64,000 nt of DNA from JAOAPY01 sp038237475 (GCA_038237475.1 JBBRYS010000010.1:62001-126000), one strand, 5' to 3'; shown: positions 37,384-46,910, counted from the first letter of the stretch. Numbers and translations: made by a program. The notes: generated by a model not told the origin, from the sequence alone.

Positions 37384-38283
37384 ATGATGCAACTTTCCAT
37401 CGCGACCCCCCGCAGCTTTAATTTTAAGCGCACAATGATCAGCCACGGCTGGTCGGAACTGTTACCGTTCGAGTTCGATCGCGACGCCTGGTCGCTCGCG
37501 CGTGTCATAGACCTCGGCAACACCACACCGGTTCAGGTCAAGATAACCGGCACTAAACGCGAACTCAGAATCAACACTCCGGCGCGCCTGAGCAAGAGCG
37601 CATCTGAAAAAGTCTTAAGCGAAGTGCGACACATGTTTCGCCTCGACGATGATATGAGTTCGTTTTATCGCACCATGTCCGCCGATCCAGATTTTGCCTG
37701 GATCGTGGACCAGGGCGCCGGACGTATGCTGCGCTCACCCACGGTCTTCGAAGATCTGGTCAAGATGATCTGCACCACCAATTGTTCCTGGTCGCTGACT
37801 GAGAAAATGGTGACCGGGCTGGTCGAGTCTCTCGGGCGCGAATCAAAAGATGGGCGGCGAACTTTTCCTACCCCTGAGGCAATGGCACTGATGCCGCTGA
37901 AATTCTATGTCAACGAAGTCCGGGCCGGTTATCGCGCCGCTTACCTGAAAGAACTTGCGGATCGAGTAGCATCAGGTGAGCTGAATGTAAGCGAGTGGTT
38001 GACCAGTGAGTTGCCTACTGCAGAATTGATCAAGGCTATGAAAGGGATCAAAGGCGTGGGCGACTATGCCGCGGAGAACCTGCTCAAGTTGATCGGCCGC
38101 TATGATGGGTTGGCGTTGGACTCATGGACTCGGGCTAAGTTCTACAAGGTTCGAAACAACGGACGCCCGGCCTCGGACAAGAAAATCGCGCGTTTTTATT
38201 CACGCTTCAATTCCTGGCGCGGCCTGGCGCTGTGGTGCGATATGACTCGCGACTGGATGGACGACGGCCGGGGTGTCGCTTGA
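37384..38283 (+). CDS. HhH-GPD family DNA glycosylase
   Basis: A 299-residue protein. The N-terminal domain resembles the AlkA/OGG1 beta domain (FNFKRTMISHGW). The helix-hairpin-helix is GIKGVGDYAAENLL, with the family aspartate at D246 in GLALDSW. The OGG1-type catalytic lysine is not evident at the HhH, so a monofunctional base-excision glycosylase for alkylated or other damaged bases is the better guess. The segment VFEDLVKMICTTNCSW matches the conserved glycosylase helix. Confidence 0.83.
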   Translation: MMQLSIATPRSFNFKRTMISHGWSELLPFEFDRDAWSLARVIDLGNTTPVQVKITGTKRELRINTPARLSKSASEKVLSEVRHMFRLDDDMSSFYRTMSADPDFAWIVDQGAGRMLRSPTVFEDLVKMICTTNCSWSLTEKMVTGLVESLGRESKDGRRTFPTPEAMALMPLKFYVNEVRAGYRAAYLKELADRVASGELNVSEWLTSELPTAELIKAMKGIKGVGDYAAENLLKLIGRYDGLALDSWTRAKFYKVRNNGRPASDKKIARFYSRFNSWRGLALWCDMTRDWMDDGRGVA

Positions 38284-38330
38284 TAATTACTTGTCTTCAG
38301 AACGGCTAATGCCCATCTGAAGAAAGAGTA

Positions 38331-38366
38331 AGACCCGTCTAAAGACGGGACTCGGAGCACCTGTAG
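38331..38366. repeat. Palindromic repeat, family A
   Basis: AGACCCGTC-TAAA-GACGGGACT followed by CGGAGCACCTGTAGC. It is the reverse-complement form of the units at 11,791 and 11,128. It sits exactly between two convergent genes (stops at 38,283 and 38,377) and could terminate both. Confidence 0.65.
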
Positions 38367-38376
38367 CGGGGCAAAC

Positions 38377-38919
38377 TTACGATTTAGTGAAGACGAGCGT
38401 AGCGTCAATCGGCCCACGTGGACTTTCGCCGCTGCGTTTGACCGTCAGCACCTTGCCGCCATTTGAAAGTTCCAACTTGTCGGTCGTGGTGGATTTGAAT
38501 TCGTTGCCATTGAAATTGCCGGAACGAATCGAGGTCAACTCCAGCGCGGAACCGGCGCTGGACCAGGTTGCCTTTACCGCTGTGCTGCCGCCTCGACCCT
38601 CACTGGTAGTTTCCTTGCCGTCAAGCATGTAGACTCGCGGACCGCCCATACCGCCGCCGCCACCCATGCCGCCACCACCGCCCGGGCCGCCACCCATGTT
38701 CTGTCCGCCGGTGATCTTGGTCTCGATCGAAATCTGTTTGTCGTCTTGCGTGATGACCCACTGCACGCTCTCAGCATTTTGCAAACGACCGTCGAGTCCC
38801 TTGCTTTGGGCTTTGTCGAGCGTCCAGGTGCCGGCAAAATTCGCCGGTGCGGCCGCGCTCACTGCGATGGCAAAAATCATGGCCCCCAGGATTGAAATAG
38901 TAAGAACAATTCTTTTCAT
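38377..38919 (-). CDS. Hypothetical exported protein with glycine-rich segment
   Basis: ATG 38,919 has an excellent ribosome-binding site (GGAAGGAG) and starts a signal peptide (MKRIVLTISILGAMIFAIAV, then AAAPA). The 180-residue product has a beta-strand-rich, lipocalin-like pattern (ANFAGTWTLDKAQSKGLDG; ELSNGGKVLTVKRSGES) as seen in many Acidobacteriota secreted proteins of unknown role. A loop of Gly and Met repeats (GGGPGGGGGMGG) interrupts it in the middle. Function is unknown. Confidence 0.83.
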   Translation of the reverse strand: MKRIVLTISILGAMIFAIAVSAAAPANFAGTWTLDKAQSKGLDGRLQNAESVQWVITQDDKQISIETKITGGQNMGGGPGGGGGMGGGGGMGGPRVYMLDGKETTSEGRGGSTAVKATWSSAGSALELTSIRSGNFNGNEFKSTTTDKLELSNGGKVLTVKRSGESPRGPIDATLVFTKS

Positions 38920-39168
38920 TGAAGTCTCCTTCCGAATATATGTCTGGCAAGCGTTACACGGATTCAAGCACCATGGCGAAACTGCCGGCCGGGATTAAAC
39001 CGAAATCTGTGCTGCCGCTCTCGCAGAATCGTGCGCGAGTTTATCAAAGCCCGGCTCTAATGAGCGTAAATCACTGTAAAGAATTGTATAGAGATGGTAA
39101 AGAATCGCAGTACAATTCGCCTGCACTGAAAACTCGTCATCTGTCGCGACCCTGAGGAGAACATACGT

Positions 39169-41151
39169 ATGCGCTACGCTGCTTTGAAAGTTGTTCCGGC
39201 CGGTTTAGTACTTGGTTTTTGTGTTTGCTTTCTGGCCGTCAGTAATCAGTTCACGCTCAACGTCACCGCCCAGGTTCGACATCCACTCGATTCGCTGACC
39301 GCGGCAGAGATAAAGACTGCAGCCCGAGTCCTCAGTGCGAGACCGGGCTTTCCCGCGGGAGCGCTGTTTTCTACCATCGCGCTCAAAGAGCCCGCGAAGA
39401 GCGAAGTGCTCGCCTTTAAATCCGGGTCCCCGCTTAATCGACAAGCCTTCAGCGTCATTCTGGACCGCACAAACAATCGTACCTTCGAAGCAACCGTGGA
39501 CTTAAAAACAGAGCGCGTGGTCGATTGGCATGAAGCGAAGGGTATGCAGCCGCTCGTGATGGACGCTGAGTACAAGATCCTGCCGAACATCGTCAAAGCG
39601 GATCCACGTTGGCAGGCGGCCATGCGCAAGCGCGGCATAACAGATTTTGAACAAGTCCAAATCGACGGCTGGGCGGTCGGTCAGATCCGGCCGGAGTTTC
39701 GTGGCCAACGTCTCCTGCGCGCCCTCTCCTATCTCAAGGGCGATTCGATCAACTTCTATGGCCGGCCCATCGAAGGTGTGGTCGTGCTTGTCAATATCAA
39801 CACTGAAAAGGTTCTCGAAGTTTTGGACACGGGAGTGGTGCCCGTAGCTGCTGCGAGCCAGGAACTGGACGAGAAGTCCACCGGCAGACGAGCCGCGCCC
39901 AGGCCTTTGATCATCACTCAGCCTGACGGCGCCAGCTTTGAAATTAATGGCCAGGAGATAACCTGGCAAAAGTGGCGTTTTCGTTACACGATGCATCCGC
40001 GCGAAGGTCTGGTGCTGCAAACTGTCGGCTACGAAGATGAAGGACGCGTGCGATCAATTCTATATCGAGCTTCCCTTTCGGAGATGGTTGTTCCTTACGG
40101 TGATCCGGACGAGAACTGGCGTTGGCGCAGCGCCTTCGATGTCGGTGAATACGGTGTCGGGCGTCTGGCCAGTTCGATGGAACCCAAAACTGATGCACCC
40201 GAGAATGCCACTCTCATCGATGCGACGTTTGCCGGCGACGATGGCGAGCCCTACGTCCTCCCGCGCGCGGTCGCGATTTACGAACGTGACGGCGGTCTGT
40301 TGTGGAAGCATTTTGAGAGTTACTCCGGACTAAACGAATCACGACGTGCTCGCGAGCTGGTACTTTCGTTCATCGCCACGATTGGGAACTATGACTACGC
40401 GCTGAACTGGATCTTTCATCAGGATGGAGTGCTGGAAGTGGACGCAGCACTCAGCGGCATCATGCTTCCAAAAGGAGTAGGCGAGGCGAAAGTCAGCGCC
40501 CACGACAAGCATGTTCGTTCCGGACATCTGGTCGCCGCCAATGTAGTGGCGCCGCACCACCAGCACTTCTTCAACTTCCGACTCGACTTTGATATCGACG
40601 GTCCCGTTAACTCCGTTCATGAGATGAACACGCGAGCTCTGCCATCGGGGCGCTCAAATCCGAATCAAAACGGGATGATGATGGACGAAACGCTGCTCGG
40701 AACAGAACGCGCAGCGCAGCGACAGATGAATCTGCAAAGCGCTCGCGGCTGGCTGATAGTGAATCCAAACCAGCACAACTCTCTCGGGCACAACACGAGT
40801 TATATTCTGGTGCCGGGATCGAATTCCCTGCCTTACATCGCGCCCACCTCAGAAGTAAGGAGACGCGCCGGCTTCATCAACAATCATTTCTGGGCTACTC
40901 GTTATCACCCTGATGAAATGAACGCAGCCGGCACTTATCCGAATCAAAGTCGCGGGGGCGATGGCTTGTCGCGTTGGGTCAGCAACAATGAGACCTTGGA
41001 CCAACAGGATGTGGTGGTCTGGTACACGCTTGGAGTAACGCACATTCCGCGGCCCGAAGAGTGGCCCGTCATGCCGGTCGCTCACGTTGGTTTCAAATTG
41101 CTCCCTGGCGGATTCTTTTCCAGCAATCCCGCACTTGATGTGCCGCGGTAA
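39169..41151 (+). CDS. Exported copper amine oxidase (primary-amine oxidase)
   Basis: A 660-residue protein with a signal peptide (LVLGFCVCFLAVS). The topaquinone precursor is Tyr408 in IGNYDYALNW, matching the N-Y-D/E motif. Copper ligands are His464 and His466 in HHQHFFNFRLD, with a third His near the C-terminus in PVAHVGFKLLP. The ending PGGFFSSNPALDVP is typical. It oxidises primary amines to aldehydes with release of ammonia and H2O2, probably in the periplasm. A decarboxylase able to make aromatic amines is encoded 7 kb upstream, but a functional link is only inference. Confidence 0.93.
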   Translation: MRYAALKVVPAGLVLGFCVCFLAVSNQFTLNVTAQVRHPLDSLTAAEIKTAARVLSARPGFPAGALFSTIALKEPAKSEVLAFKSGSPLNRQAFSVILDRTNNRTFEATVDLKTERVVDWHEAKGMQPLVMDAEYKILPNIVKADPRWQAAMRKRGITDFEQVQIDGWAVGQIRPEFRGQRLLRALSYLKGDSINFYGRPIEGVVVLVNINTEKVLEVLDTGVVPVAAASQELDEKSTGRRAAPRPLIITQPDGASFEINGQEITWQKWRFRYTMHPREGLVLQTVGYEDEGRVRSILYRASLSEMVVPYGDPDENWRWRSAFDVGEYGVGRLASSMEPKTDAPENATLIDATFAGDDGEPYVLPRAVAIYERDGGLLWKHFESYSGLNESRRARELVLSFIATIGNYDYALNWIFHQDGVLEVDAALSGIMLPKGVGEAKVSAHDKHVRSGHLVAANVVAPHHQHFFNFRLDFDIDGPVNSVHEMNTRALPSGRSNPNQNGMMMDETLLGTERAAQRQMNLQSARGWLIVNPNQHNSLGHNTSYILVPGSNSLPYIAPTSEVRRRAGFINNHFWATRYHPDEMNAAGTYPNQSRGGDGLSRWVSNNETLDQQDVVVWYTLGVTHIPRPEEWPVMPVAHVGFKLLPGGFFSSNPALDVPR

Positions 41152-41252
41152 AAACAATCGCAGACTAAACGGAACAGCGAGCCTTTACCGCATAAAAAGT
41201 TCTCGAAGTCGGTTCCATCTCAGCGCCGTTCCGGAACCGATACCGATGCCGA

Positions 41253-41308
41253 TCTCTCCGATCAATCAGAGATCAGAGATCTGAAATCTGCAATCGGAAA
41301 TCGTTCCC
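41253..41308. repeat. Short degenerate repeats of AATCAGAGATC words
   Basis: ATCAGAGATC, AGAGATCTGAAATCTG and CAATCGGAAATCG occur in series with a central AGATCT palindrome, immediately upstream of a TATACT box. It looks like a decayed simple repeat; a regulatory role is possible but not shown. Confidence 0.4.
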
Positions 41309-41320
41309 GCGTGCTATACT
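41292..41320 (+). promoter_or_regulatory. Possible promoter of the hydrogenase gene
   Basis: TATACT at 41,315-41,320 is a good -10 box about 100 nt before the ATG; the -35 position 17 bp upstream (AATCGG) is poor. Confidence 0.3.
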
Positions 41321-41423
41321 CTGGGCGCATTAAAAGACAAACTGTGGGCAACATCGCGCAGCCAGATGCCCTGGCTCAATCCTTCCGACATTTTCCGGAT
41401 ACCTCCTCCGTGGTTATCGGTAC

Positions 41424-42470
41424 ATGATTGAAAACAACAATAGCGAGCACCGCTCACACTCTCCTATCAAAGAGATCGATGTGCTTTGGATCACCGCCGG
41501 TCTCGGCTGCGACGGCGACACGATAGCCGTTACCGCGGCAACACAGCCCAGCATAGAAGACGTCGTGATGGGCGGCATCCCCGGTATCCCCAGAGTCAAT
41601 TTTCGCAATCCTTTTCTCGCTTATGAAAACGGCGCTGAGTTTGTCTCCTTTTTTGAGCAGGCAGCCGAAGGCAGGATCGAGCCATTCATCCTGGTGATCG
41701 AAGGCTCCATACCAAATGAAGCGATCAAGAGCGAGGGCTACTGGGCCGCGTTTGGAACCAGTGCTATTACCGGCCAGCCCATCACCACCAATGAATGGAT
41801 TGATCGACTGGCGCCCAAAGCCTGGGCCGTCGTGGCTGCTGGCACCTGCGCCACTTACGGTGGCATTCATGCGATGGAAGGCAATCCTACCGGAGCCATG
41901 GGACTGGCGGATTACCTGGGATGGAATTGGAAATCAAAAGCAGGCATTCCTATCGTCTGTGTTCCAGGGTGCCCGGTGCAGCCGGATAATTTTATGGAGA
42001 CGCTGCTCTACCTCCTGTTTCAATCTACCGGCAGAGCACCGATGATTCCCCTGGATGACGCCCTGCGCCCTACCTGGTTGTTCGGGCAAACAGTTCACGA
42101 AGGATGCGATCGCGGTGGGTATTACGAACAGGCGGAGTTTGACGAGGTTTACGGTTCGCGTAAGTGCATTGTGAAACTCGGCTGCTGGGGCCCGGTGGTC
42201 CAGTGCAATGTCGGCAAGCGCGGTTGGATGGGTGGTATTGGCGGTTGCCCCAACGTTGGCGGTATCTGCATAGGCTGCACCATGCCCGGCTTTCCTGACA
42301 AATTCATGCCGTTCATGGACCAGCCTCCCGGCTCATTGCTTTCCTCACAAGCGGTCATGACCTATGGTCGAGCGATTCATGCATTGCGACGGTTCACGCA
42401 GGCCTCGCTGAACAAGGAGCCCAGTTGGCGCAAGCCGGGTCCGGTATTGCACAGTGGCTATCGGAAATAA
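41424..42470 (+). CDS. hhyS: [NiFe]-hydrogenase small subunit, group 1h/5 (actinobacterial) type
   Basis: A 348-residue iron-sulfur subunit. The proximal cluster region is GLGC29DGD32T: where standard hydrogenases have C-x2-C this has C-x2-D, the feature described for the oxygen-tolerant actinobacterial-type enzyme of Ralstonia eutropha. Further ligands are C142 (GTCATYGG), C183 (PGCPVQPDNF), then H225/C228 (TVHEGCDRGGY), C248, C254, C261, C275, C282 and C285 for the medial and distal clusters. There is no Tat signal peptide, consistent with this group. It passes electrons from the [NiFe] site during high-affinity H2 oxidation. No large subunit or hyp maturation gene is adjacent. The start has a weak ribosome-binding site. 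Confidence 0.93.
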   Translation: MIENNNSEHRSHSPIKEIDVLWITAGLGCDGDTIAVTAATQPSIEDVVMGGIPGIPRVNFRNPFLAYENGAEFVSFFEQAAEGRIEPFILVIEGSIPNEAIKSEGYWAAFGTSAITGQPITTNEWIDRLAPKAWAVVAAGTCATYGGIHAMEGNPTGAMGLADYLGWNWKSKAGIPIVCVPGCPVQPDNFMETLLYLLFQSTGRAPMIPLDDALRPTWLFGQTVHEGCDRGGYYEQAEFDEVYGSRKCIVKLGCWGPVVQCNVGKRGWMGGIGGCPNVGGICIGCTMPGFPDKFMPFMDQPPGSLLSSQAVMTYGRAIHALRRFTQASLNKEPSWRKPGPVLHSGYRK

Positions 42471-42637
42471 AAACCTTTGCACGCTCGTCGCTGGATGCGT
42501 CCGGCTTCCTTTCAAAGAAAGAACAGCCGTCTCTCTCGCTCGCCACGCCGGTTGAATTAACACCCACGCCTGAGAGTATGTTAGATTTGCCGGCGCTCGC
42601 CGAGTGCGTATCCTTTTGGGCCGAAAGGGCAGATAGA

Positions 42638-42874
42638 ATGGAAGACGAAAAGAAAGAACCGGAAATTTCCTACGTGATCAGAGTTAAGCCGGGCCGCGCC
42701 GGCACCGATCCTAACGCTCCGGACTGGGAAGTCTGTGAACTCGAAGACGGAGAAGTCAAAAACAGCGCCGACATTTATGACAACATGACCGAAGCCGAGG
42801 CTAATCAGATCGCCGGCATGTGGCGCAAGAAAAAGGAAGAGGCAGAGACTGCAGTGGTCGATTCCGTAAACTAA
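42638..42874 (+). CDS. Small hypothetical acidic protein downstream of the hydrogenase subunit
   Basis: A 78-residue protein starting at ATG 42,638 with AAAGGG about 8 nt upstream; the same frame is open back to 42,425 but that part overlaps the hydrogenase gene and is probably not translated. It is rich in Glu/Lys/Asp (SYVIRVKPGRAGTDPNAPDW, ITEAEANQIAGMWRKKK-type helix) with no cysteines or membrane segment. It lies 167 nt after the hydrogenase stop, before a shared terminator, so co-transcription is plausible. Function is unknown. Confidence 0.65.
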   Translation: MEDEKKEPEISYVIRVKPGRAGTDPNAPDWEVCELEDGEVKNSADIYDNMTEAEANQIAGMWRKKKEEAETAVVDSVN

Positions 42875-42895
42875 GCGGCAGATCAGGAAATCAAG

Positions 42896-42947
42896 AACCG
42901 GGAGGCTGGCGATTATTTTGATCGCGGGCGCTCCCGGTTTTGTTTTT
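42896..42947 (+). terminator. Rho-independent terminator
   Basis: AACCGGGAG (42,896-42,904) pairs with CTCCCGGTT (42,931-42,939), followed by TTGTTTTTG. The loop is long (26 nt) with its own short pairing. It closes the hydrogenase-subunit transcript. Confidence 0.7.
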
Positions 42948-42999
42948 GCCGATGGAAGGACACGCACGAAGTGTTGCGGTCTCTTTGTCTTAACTTAGT

Positions 43000-45900
43000 C
43001 TATTGCGGACACTCGGTATTTGAGTGCGGCGCCACCGGGCTGAAGCGCAGTTGATACTCGCCCGAAGTAATGAATGAACAGACCATCGCGTTCTGCTTAG
43101 CCAGATCTCGCAAAGGCGCGCCGTTGACTTGTCCCAACCAGAAAAGAATACCGCCAATGTCGGGATTGCGCCGCAAATACCCAAAATATTGTGTGGTCAC
43201 AAACGCGCGGTTGTATTCAGCATCAATCAGCGAACGATTATTGATCGGATTAGTCTGGATATTGTCGTCAGCGAGCCGATACATGACCGCGCCTCGTCCG
43301 CCTGAGTTATACAAACCGATGAGCGCGGCCCGCTGTGATGAAAGATTAACTCCCAGGTCGGTCTGAATCTGCGCCAGCACCGCATCAACGAATTGGTCAG
43401 CAGTGGTCAGACTGCCTGGATAGCGAGTCAGGAACTCTGCGCGGGACACGAACAGATTAGCCAACTCCAATTGCTTCTGGGCCAGATTCGAACCACCAAT
43501 TACTTTAGCGCGGTCGCGCGAGAAGACCTGATAGCTCGGCAGTTTCTTGGCCTCCGTCATGTTTGAGTTGTCCGGATTCGGAAACGGTTGATTATTACCG
43601 TAAGCCGCCCGGTAAAGACGAAACACGTAGGCTCCGGTCTGCTGGAACTCGAGTTCAAAAAAGAACGCGTTTGAAACAGTGACCCGGCGCTGCAGCAGGC
43701 AGGGAGCGTTGCCGCAGGGAGTCGGTCCATCGATCTGGCTAATCCAGAAGTTAAAGCCACCCGAATCCGGAGCGCGATTCAGAAAATCGAAATAGTGTTG
43801 CCGCACAAAGTAGGTCGAGTCATCAAGGGGGCTCGTAGTAGCCGGGCCCTCTTCGTCGTCATCAATCGACAACACTGCCAGGCTTGGTGAACCAAGATCG
43901 GCTCCCACGGGGTTACTCAAAGTTAAATTAACTGTTTCCGTCTGTTCAACGTAACCATCATCGATGATGAGCACGCTGAAGGTCTTAGTGAATTGGCCCG
44001 GTGTAAAAGTGAGCGTTCCCGAAGCGGTGATGTAATCACTTCGTTGAGAGGCCGGAGTCGGGCCGGTGCCATCACTGGTGGCGTAGTCTACAGATACCGT
44101 GCCAGTTAGGTCACCCGCACGAGTGACTACTATTGTGGCAACGCGCGCTGTGGCCCCGGTGGGAGGCGGTCCTTCGGAAACTGAAAAGACCGAACTATTG
44201 AACTGCACCGTCGGGGCTGCGACAAAGCGCACCCAGTAAGGTATGCGCAACACCTGGCTATTTTGATCCGTGATCACGACATAGCCGGTGCGATCTCCCG
44301 GGGCAGCGCCGCCGGCCGCAGTCAGTGTAAGGGTCACGGTTGTTGATTGACCCGCCGCAGGCGAGACGGGGCTGGCACTGGTGCTGAAACTAATGCCGCT
44401 ATTCAGATTTTGAAATGTGATCGCGTAACTATTAGCACCGCCGCTCTGGTTGGTAATCTGAAGATCTTTCGTTAGCTGGGCCCCCTGCGCGCCCACGGTC
44501 ATAAATCCAAAGGTCAGGCTGGCGGGAGAGAAGGTAGCGTTCACCGAAGAAGCAAGCGCAAGATTGGCGCGGCCTCCACCGTCGTCCAACACTCCCGCAT
44601 TCACAGTCATCGTGCTGTCAGTGAAGACAGCGTTGGTGGCCGAACTGATCAGGGCCGACTTGATTTTCAGCGGCGTCCATGACGGGTGCAACTGCTTGAG
44701 CAAGGCCGCCGCTCCAGCTATATGCGGTGTTGCCTGACTGGTGCCGCTGACCGCGGCAAACCCGCTCGGATCAGATACACCTCCCGGGTTGGGCGTGGTA
44801 ATAGCACCCGAATAGATCGGTTCTCCGGGAGCGACTAAATCCGGTTTCAGGGCGCGCAGCGAAGAAGGACCACGAGAGCTAAACGATGAGAGCACGTCCG
44901 CCGGATTGGAAAGATCAATCAGCGCCACTGGAGACAAAGTCGCCTGCGCGCCGGCATGGGATCCCAACCAATTAACCAGGGCCAGACCGTTGGTTCGATT
45001 GATGAACACTGACGGGATTGTGGCTGGTGGCGGACCACTTACATCCATGGTTAGCATCGTATCGCCGCCATCTGATCCTTCGCTGATTGGCTTGTTATAA
45101 ATTATCGTCGCGATCGCGCCGGCCGCGCTGGCGGTGTTGACCTTGGTGACAAAGCTGCAATTACCTCTTTGGAATAAAGCAATTTTGCCGCTTAGAGAAC
45201 CGGACGGCAGACCGGCGCAACCGCGACCGGACGGATCGGCATCGACATAGATCGCTGGTCCAAGCGTACCCGACAAGGCAGACGAGGCGGCTCCTCCCTG
45301 GCCCACGGTCCCGCCAATGGTCGTCAGACCCGAAACCGAGATGTTTGCCCCAGGCCCAACCACGTGCGCATTGCTCGAGGCGCCGACCGTGATTGCCGAA
45401 GGGGCGATGCCCGGAGATTCAATAGTGCCCGCGCCGAGCTCTCCAGAATTTCCTGCCGCAATCACTATGCTCATTCCTGCGCTGACGGCATTCTCAACAG
45501 CTTGATCGAGCAATCCCAGAGTCGTGGCCGCGGGTCCTCCCAAACTCAGGCTCGCTACATCGAAGCCATCCGCCAGCGCTTCCTGCAACGCGTTGGCTAT
45601 CAAGTCTTCAAAACCATCACCGTGCGAGTCGAGCACTCGATAGTTCCCCAGAAACGCACGCGGCGCCACGCCCGAGAGCGGGGCGAGCGGAGAAGTCGTA
45701 TTGAAGTCACCCGCGGCAATGCCGGCGACATTGGTTCCGTGCCCATTCTCATCAGCCGGAGTTGCACCTGCGTTGTCGAGAAATGCCTTCGCTACGATCA
45801 CCTTGTTATTGGTGAAGGTTGGATTGCCACGCGGAAAGCCGGCGGGCGCTGTAAAACCCGCGTCAGCAAACAATGGATTCGTCTTATCGATACCCGTATC

Positions 45901-46524
45901 GAGGACGGCGATGCGTATTCCCTGCCCTGCTGATCCGGAGCCACCCACCTTAGTCCAGGCGGCGGGCGCATTGATCAAAGGTACGCTCGTATTGAGCGTG
46001 ACGTGATATTGCCTTCTCGGTACTACCCGCTTGACGCCCGGCAGAGTGGCAATCGCAGCCAGATCAAATCCAGGAGCCTCAATCGAGATGGCATTTAGTA
46101 GCGTCCGCAGTTCTGTAACTACGCGCAGCTTCGGGGAGAGATTTCGGGCCAGCTCTTTGAAGTTTTCCTGCTGCGCGGCAAGCTGAGACTCGTACGCAGT
46201 GGCCTGGGGCGAAGTGAGATCCACTTTAACTTCTCCGGCTTCGGCTGCCCCGTTACTAAGCAGAAGATTTTTCTGATGAACGACAACTGATTCGCCAGAC
46301 AACTCAAAGATCATTGTGGCGAGTTCCGATGAACTGAAAACGCGTTGCAATTCAGCGGCTTCATCGGTAGCCACTACCTGCTCGGCCGGTTCATCGCTCT
46401 TCAACGATCGATTGGGGGAGGGACCCTGGCTGAATTTTGCTGAACCGCCCGTCGCAAAGAACAGGAGCGTGATCGCGATTGGGAGGAGCAGAAGACGAGA
46501 TTTATGACGTACGGAAATTCTCAT
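43000..46524 (-). CDS. Exported subtilisin-like (S8) protease with PA, Calx-beta and DUF4214 domains
   Basis: The frame is open to 47,331, but translation should start at ATG 46,524, which begins a signal peptide (SRLLLLPIAITLLFFATGGS); the upstream part overlaps the flippase gene and has no coding character. The 1174-residue protein has a propeptide, then the catalytic triad Asp209 (VLDTGID), His262 (NGHGTNVAG) and Ser596 (SGTSQATPH). A PA domain is inserted between His and Ser (CAGLPSGSLSGKIALFQRGNC). After the protease come a Fn3-like region, a Calx-beta domain (VSVDYATSDGT; TFTPGQFTKTFSV) and two DUF4214 units (FVRQHYFDFLNRAPD ... MVCSFITSGEYQLRF ... ECPQ). It is downstream of the exopolysaccharide operon but separated by 386 bp. 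Confidence 0.9.
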   Translation of the reverse strand: MRISVRHKSRLLLLPIAITLLFFATGGSAKFSQGPSPNRSLKSDEPAEQVVATDEAAELQRVFSSSELATMIFELSGESVVVHQKNLLLSNGAAEAGEVKVDLTSPQATAYESQLAAQQENFKELARNLSPKLRVVTELRTLLNAISIEAPGFDLAAIATLPGVKRVVPRRQYHVTLNTSVPLINAPAAWTKVGGSGSAGQGIRIAVLDTGIDKTNPLFADAGFTAPAGFPRGNPTFTNNKVIVAKAFLDNAGATPADENGHGTNVAGIAAGDFNTTSPLAPLSGVAPRAFLGNYRVLDSHGDGFEDLIANALQEALADGFDVASLSLGGPAATTLGLLDQAVENAVSAGMSIVIAAGNSGELGAGTIESPGIAPSAITVGASSNAHVVGPGANISVSGLTTIGGTVGQGGAASSALSGTLGPAIYVDADPSGRGCAGLPSGSLSGKIALFQRGNCSFVTKVNTASAAGAIATIIYNKPISEGSDGGDTMLTMDVSGPPPATIPSVFINRTNGLALVNWLGSHAGAQATLSPVALIDLSNPADVLSSFSSRGPSSLRALKPDLVAPGEPIYSGAITTPNPGGVSDPSGFAAVSGTSQATPHIAGAAALLKQLHPSWTPLKIKSALISSATNAVFTDSTMTVNAGVLDDGGGRANLALASSVNATFSPASLTFGFMTVGAQGAQLTKDLQITNQSGGANSYAITFQNLNSGISFSTSASPVSPAAGQSTTVTLTLTAAGGAAPGDRTGYVVITDQNSQVLRIPYWVRFVAAPTVQFNSSVFSVSEGPPPTGATARVATIVVTRAGDLTGTVSVDYATSDGTGPTPASQRSDYITASGTLTFTPGQFTKTFSVLIIDDGYVEQTETVNLTLSNPVGADLGSPSLAVLSIDDDEEGPATTSPLDDSTYFVRQHYFDFLNRAPDSGGFNFWISQIDGPTPCGNAPCLLQRRVTVSNAFFFELEFQQTGAYVFRLYRAAYGNNQPFPNPDNSNMTEAKKLPSYQVFSRDRAKVIGGSNLAQKQLELANLFVSRAEFLTRYPGSLTTADQFVDAVLAQIQTDLGVNLSSQRAALIGLYNSGGRGAVMYRLADDNIQTNPINNRSLIDAEYNRAFVTTQYFGYLRRNPDIGGILFWLGQVNGAPLRDLAKQNAMVCSFITSGEYQLRFSPVAPHSNTECPQ

Positions 46525-46910
46525 AACAGAAATTGACTCTGAGTTGTTGGGACGACAGTAAGTGAAAGATACAAGCGTCGGAGAACTTGAACCTCGGAAA
46601 TCAACGGCATCACTGCCCACAAGGGACTTGACGGGCTGCGTGTTGAAGATAAGGGATCCGGCAATGGGCGTCAATTGACTCAGATGAATTGTGATGGCCC
46701 AGATTCGGGCGGGACCTTCGCGCGGAGAGAATCTGCCCGCAGACTTGGGGAAGTACCAGCAGCCAATCAGGTTGAGGATCTGGTCTTGATGAAGGAGGAC
46801 GAAAAGGCCCGCACTCCAGTAATAGGATTTTCTGTGTTTCGCCGCAGGGGGGACTTTGGTTGCCGGCTCTCCTTTGCCCGTGAGCCGGCAAATTGAAAGC
46901 TGATTGCCTT
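46525..46910. other. Gap between flippase gene and S8 protease gene
   Basis: 386 bp on the minus strand between the flippase stop (46,911) and the protease start (46,524). Only shadow frames are open. It should hold the protease promoter, but no convincing consensus was found. Confidence 0.45.

Noticed and set aside
42425..42637. Longer start for the small protein after the hydrogenase subunit
   Set aside because: It would overlap the 3' end of the hydrogenase gene, and the ATG at 42,638 has its own ribosome-binding site. The upstream part looks like noncoding spacer.
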